Source of the DNA: Victivallales bacterium
GTDB lineage: Bacteria; Verrucomicrobiota; Lentisphaeria; Victivallales; JAADHT01
NCBI GenBank assembly: GCA_016930955.1
Contig: JAFGFR010000166.1
Coordinates: forward strand, 1-7,536
DNA: 7,536 nt
Direction: 5' to 3'
Shown: positions 5,646-7,536 of the stretch, one piece after another
Layout: the number at the start of each line of letters is the position of its first letter
How positions within the stretch are numbered: position 1 is the stretch's first letter
The notes under the pieces: generated by a model
What the model was told of the DNA's origin: nothing
Databases searched by the model: none
Seen by the model: only the letters and a program-made list of their open reading frames with translations
Translations under genes and position numbers: made by a program

Positions 5646-5809
5646 GTAAGGGACTTCCATGTCATGTCGAAGATATAAGGGACGGAGTATCATTTCTTCG
5701 TGTCTGCACAACAGCTCTTTCACGCAGTGCGCGGGAGGTACGGCGGCCTCGCTGTCCGCATGGGAAAAGTATGATTTCTTAGATTTGACCCCACTCCTCC
5801 CGAGACTGT
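5521..5809. other. Gene-poor stretch between fragment zone and AbiE pair
   Basis: I see no convincing gene here. A minus frame downstream of the toxin gene (5622-5864) has no recognisable domain or ribosome binding site. The stretch contains the hairpin cluster at its left and the GGGTCAAA motif at 5777-5791. No T-rich intrinsic terminator for the AbiE transcript is visible directly after 5810. Confidence 0.5.
5777..5791 (-). repeat. REP-like motif, left copy (GGGTCAAATCTAAGA)
   Basis: The 15-nt minus-strand motif matches 13 of 15 bases of the plus-strand motif at 7379-7393, which lies just upstream of the Y1 transposase gene. The copies are inverted and flank the AbiE pair. Short GGGTCAAA-type palindromes commonly accompany REP-associated transposases, so this may be a REP half-site; that link is inference. 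Confidence 0.45.
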
Positions 5810-6676
5810 CTAGGTGGATCTGATGCCCCTTTGCGTCAGTTCTATAAAGAACTCTTCTGACCACAACGCGAGTTCCTTGGGATCGCGCAGGAAAGGGCGG
5901 ACCTCTTCCGCCGCCTCACCTATGTCAACACTTTTGAAGCGTTTTTCGAGGAGTGTCCGCAAGGTCGGGATATCCAGTTCATCAATATCAATATCTCCGC
6001 TCTCAATGATACGTGCCAGAAGATGTGGTAGATTGACTGGCACATCACGGCTTACATACCAGACAAAGTCATAAAAGTCGCGTCCCTTGACTCTGGATTT
6101 CCAGTTCCGGAACAGCAGGGCGTGGAGCTTTCCTGCAAACAGGCTTGGGAGATCGTACAGACGCACCTGGAACGGTGTCGGAAGCAAATGGGTCTTCACT
6201 TCTGTCAAGGCGTGAGGCGGAGTGTTTGTTTCCAGCTCCAGCTTGATGGTTATTTTCTGGTTGCCTGGAAAGCCACGGCTCAATTCTTCTCCGACACCGA
6301 CATTCAGGAGGTTGATTCGCGTGTTACCCTTCAGAAAGGCCGACTCTATCCCTGCTCCTGTGTCGGCAACCTTGGCTGCGGTCTCGAAGGAGAAGCCCCA
6401 TGAGGCGAGTTCGGTTTTGACATGTGCAAGGGCAGATTCCAGCCTTACTGAGGCGTTTCTCTCAAGCAAAGAAAAATCCAAGTCCTCAGAGAAGCGCTGC
6501 AGCCCATGGAAAATCCTCAGGGCAGTGCCGCCGTAAAATGCGGCGTGTTCAAAAAACCCACTCCGCCAGATCCCCAGAAGGGCGATCTCCTGAATTACTT
6601 CACGAGTCGCCTGTAGGCGGTCGAGGGGGGTGACCGGGCGGTATAAGCGCAACATGTCCTCAAGAGACTTGTTCAT
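5810..6676 (-). CDS. abiEii: AbiEii/AbiGii-type nucleotidyltransferase toxin
   Basis: A 288-residue cytosolic protein of the AbiEii/AbiGii (DUF1814) nucleotidyltransferase family, the toxin of type IV AbiE systems that arrest growth and give abortive infection of phages. Visible motifs: YGGTALRI at 48-55 and SEDLDFSL at 63-70 (the GG...DxD polymerase-beta signature, D65 and D67), IKLELET at 144-150, AGKLHALLFRNW at 181-192 with K183, and KGRDFYDFVWY at 197-207 with D200 and D203, which correspond to the four conserved AbiEii motifs. Length matches the family and all catalytic residues are present, so the toxin looks intact. The start ATG at 6676 overlaps the antitoxin stop (ATGA) and is preceded by GGAGGGA with 8-nt spacing. 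Co-transcription with abiEi is clear from this overlap. Confidence 0.93.
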   Translation of the reverse strand: MNKSLEDMLRLYRPVTPLDRLQATREVIQEIALLGIWRSGFFEHAAFYGGTALRIFHGLQRFSEDLDFSLLERNASVRLESALAHVKTELASWGFSFETAAKVADTGAGIESAFLKGNTRINLLNVGVGEELSRGFPGNQKITIKLELETNTPPHALTEVKTHLLPTPFQVRLYDLPSLFAGKLHALLFRNWKSRVKGRDFYDFVWYVSRDVPVNLPHLLARIIESGDIDIDELDIPTLRTLLEKRFKSVDIGEAAEEVRPFLRDPKELALWSEEFFIELTQRGIRST

Positions 6677-7281
6677 GTCATTATCCCTCCATATTTTTCA
6701 ACGGCACGGAGCAAACAGCGCACTGCCGGGCGGCCATATCCCTCGGAGCACGCGCGAATAATTTCAAGATCGGGAGCCAAAGTGGCATCGAGTCGCATCA
6801 ATCCAGCCCAGCGCCGCACATCGGAGATAGAGCGCATTCCAGGCTCGCGCGCAATGCGGTCGCAAAGAGCCTTGGTCGGCGAGGCGATAAGAAATGGGAT
6901 GCCGGATTCGGTTGCACGTTCGATGCCTACGTGGAAAACCGCTTCAGGAACCGCACGAAAGCGGTAGCGGCCGAAAACGTTCTCGAACTCCTTGGGGCGA
7001 TTCAGGGTCGCCGAACTGATTTCATATACAGCTTCGGGAATCACACCATGATAGGAGAGTGCCGTCTCGAAGCTAATGTATGAAGGCCCGTAGATGCTCG
7101 CCGCAAAACAAAACGGGTTCACATTCAGGCTTGTCGCATATAGACCACGTCGGAGTCTAATAAGCTCGCCAGAACGAAGCATGCGGGCGATCTTCCCGCG
7201 CTTGTCGCTAAGATCGCCAAGAATATCCTTCATCCGTAGCGAATCTATAAGCTCTGCATGATTGTCCTTAAATGTGCCCAT
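6673..7281 (-). CDS. abiEi: AbiEi-type antitoxin / winged-helix transcriptional regulator
   Basis: A 202-residue protein of the AbiEi family, the antitoxin and autorepressor partner of AbiEii. Seen: an N-terminal winged-helix region about 11-50 ending in the typical wing RSGELIRLRRGLYAT (37-51), then the antitoxin core YGPSYISFETALSYHGVIPE (65-84) and SPTKALCDRI (134-143). I prefer ATG 7281 over the TTG at 7317 because a sigma70-like promoter overlaps the extra codons and would start transcription at about 7282, just at the ATG; no Shine-Dalgarno sequence precedes either start. Its stop overlaps the toxin ATG, as is usual for AbiE pairs. AbiEi proteins bind inverted repeats in their own promoter and repress both genes; a candidate operator is noted at 7294-7312. 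Confidence 0.9.
   Translation of the reverse strand: MGTFKDNHAELIDSLRMKDILGDLSDKRGKIARMLRSGELIRLRRGLYATSLNVNPFCFAASIYGPSYISFETALSYHGVIPEAVYEISSATLNRPKEFENVFGRYRFRAVPEAVFHVGIERATESGIPFLIASPTKALCDRIAREPGMRSISDVRRWAGLMRLDATLAPDLEIIRACSEGYGRPAVRCLLRAVEKYGGIMT
6685..6691 (-). promoter_or_regulatory. Strong Shine-Dalgarno for abiEii
   Basis: GGAGGGA on the minus strand lies within the last antitoxin codons, 8 nt before the toxin ATG. The toxin therefore has its own strong ribosome binding site in addition to stop-start coupling, whereas the antitoxin has none visible. Confidence 0.7.
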
Positions 7282-7288
7282 TGCGAGC

Positions 7289-7317
7289 AATATAGTTGCA
7301 TGAAACACAACTTTCAA
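7289..7317 (-). promoter_or_regulatory. Sigma70-like promoter of the AbiE operon
   Basis: On the minus strand TTGAAA (7317-7312) is separated by exactly 17 nt from TATATT (7294-7289); each box differs from consensus at one base. The predicted start is about 7282, beside the antitoxin ATG at 7281, which would give a leaderless or almost leaderless mRNA. Confidence 0.6.
7294..7312. promoter_or_regulatory. Candidate autoregulatory operator in the AbiE promoter
   Basis: AGTTG (7294-7298) and CAACT (7308-7312) form a 5-bp inverted repeat with a 9-bp centre that fills the spacer between the -35 and -10 boxes. AbiEi-type antitoxins repress from inverted repeats in this position, but the arms are short and the site is only a suggestion. 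Confidence 0.3.
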
Positions 7318-7378
7318 GCTCTAATATGCATTTTTTTCAGGGGAGAACTGCCTTCGGGCATAATATCGAGAGAAGCTA

Positions 7379-7393
7379 GGGTCAAACCTATGA
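7379..7393 (+). repeat. REP-like motif, right copy (GGGTCAAACCTATGA)
   Basis: This is the inverted partner of 5777-5791 (13 of 15 bases). It merges with a palindrome, GTCAAA (7381-7386) and TTTGAC (7394-7399), with a 7-nt loop. It lies upstream of the Y1 transposase, where REP-associated transposases usually keep their recognition palindromes. Confidence 0.45.
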
Positions 7394-7394
7394 T

Positions 7395-7422
7395 TTGACA
7401 ACATAAGGATATATGCTATAAT
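7395..7422 (+). promoter_or_regulatory. Consensus extended -10 sigma70 promoter for the transposase
   Basis: TTGACA (7395-7400) and TATAAT (7417-7422) both match the sigma70 consensus exactly, with a 16-nt spacer and a TG at 7414-7415 that makes an extended -10. Transcription would begin near 7429, about 36 nt before the ATG at 7465. The -35 box is built from the right arm of the 7381-7399 palindrome, so binding to that palindrome would block the promoter. Confidence 0.75.
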
Positions 7423-7464
7423 CTATTTGAGGATTATCGTTAATATTTCAATCTAGGTATAAAA

Positions 7465-7536
7465 ATGGCTCGTCCACTGAGAATTGAATACAGCGGGGCC
7501 TGTTATCATGTCATGAACAGGGGAAATCGCAGGCAA
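7465..7536 (+). CDS. REP-associated tyrosine transposase (Y1/IS200-like), 5' part
   Basis: Twenty-four codons starting MARPLRIEYSGACYHVMNRG run off the window end. This is the characteristic N-terminus of REP-associated tyrosine transposases (RAYT, Y1 transposase family), single-strand DNA HUH endonucleases that process REP palindromes. The first strand and the YHVMNRGN turn are visible; the HUH motif and catalytic Tyr lie beyond the window. AGG at 7455-7457 with 7-nt spacing is a usable ribosome binding site. Whether the gene is complete cannot be judged. Confidence 0.88.
   Translation, partial: MARPLRIEYSGACYHVMNRGNRRQ

Noticed and set aside
5100..5810. A complete group II intron
   Set aside because: No domain V-like hairpin, no GUGYG 5' end that I can place and no reverse transcriptase frame; at most a fragment, so only the hairpin cluster is reported.
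5622..5864. An 80-codon minus-strand reading frame downstream of and overlapping the toxin gene end
   Set aside because: It has no ribosome binding site, no domain and a composition not typical of a gene; it overlaps the toxin's last codons in another frame.
7349..7360. TGCC-TTCG-GGCA hairpin with a UUCG tetraloop between the AbiE and transposase promoters
   Set aside because: The stem is only 4 bp with no T tract on either strand's downstream side, and it lies outside both predicted transcripts; no role can be supported.
1..7536. tRNA, rRNA or CRISPR array
   Set aside because: No cloverleaf with T-loop GGTTCRA signature, no rRNA stretch and no regularly spaced repeats were seen on either strand.

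Overview
The window looks like a piece of an uncultured bacterial chromosome of roughly 50% GC. Its gene content recalls the Planctomycetes-Verrucomicrobia-Lentisphaerae group and similar sediment or gut lineages: Gfo/Idh/MocA oxidoreductase, NagB-like isomerase, amidohydrolase-2 and URO-D-type methyltransferase genes, next to AbiE and REP-associated transposase genes. That placement is inference from gene repertoire and style only; no rRNA or other phylogenetic marker is present.

Left part (about 61-4140): four co-directional genes that read as one operon. They encode a Gfo/Idh/MocA dehydrogenase (102-1145), a divergent glucosamine-6-phosphate deaminase/isomerase-fold protein (1161-2015), an amidohydrolase-2 family metal hydrolase (2012-2866, overlapping its upstream neighbour by ATGA) and a URO-D/MtaA-type protein (2924-4066). 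Together they suggest catabolism or remodelling of a sugar or small oxygenated or methylated compound; the substrate cannot be read from sequence. A GC-rich set of competing hairpins follows the last gene. A 30-nt direct repeat brackets the operon (61-90 and 4145-4174).

Middle (about 4145-5800): a graveyard of gene fragments. It holds a SNF2-type helicase remnant in which motif I is joined directly to motif V/VI by a large internal deletion. Next comes the N-terminal zinc-ribbon piece of an IS1595-type transposase (minus strand). A 104-nt inverted, 96% identical copy of the 3' end of the window's own amidohydrolase gene follows, differing only at synonymous sites within the clearly homologous codons. 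The rest (5299-5809) has no recognisable protein, but its minus strand carries a cluster of short hairpins, several closed by GNRA-type loops, which may be the remains of a structured RNA.

Right part (5810-7317, minus strand): a two-gene AbiE-type toxin-antitoxin/abortive-infection operon. AbiEi-like antitoxin/regulator and AbiEii-like nucleotidyltransferase toxin overlap by ATGA and are driven by a good sigma70-type promoter that would give a nearly leaderless mRNA. The pair is bracketed by inverted copies of a 15-nt motif (5777-5791 and 7379-7393).

Right edge (7381-7536, plus strand): the first 24 codons of a REP-associated tyrosine (Y1, IS200-like) transposase, preceded by an exact-consensus extended -10 promoter whose -35 box lies inside a small palindrome. 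The 15-nt motif next to this transposase and across the AbiE pair may be its REP-like substrate.
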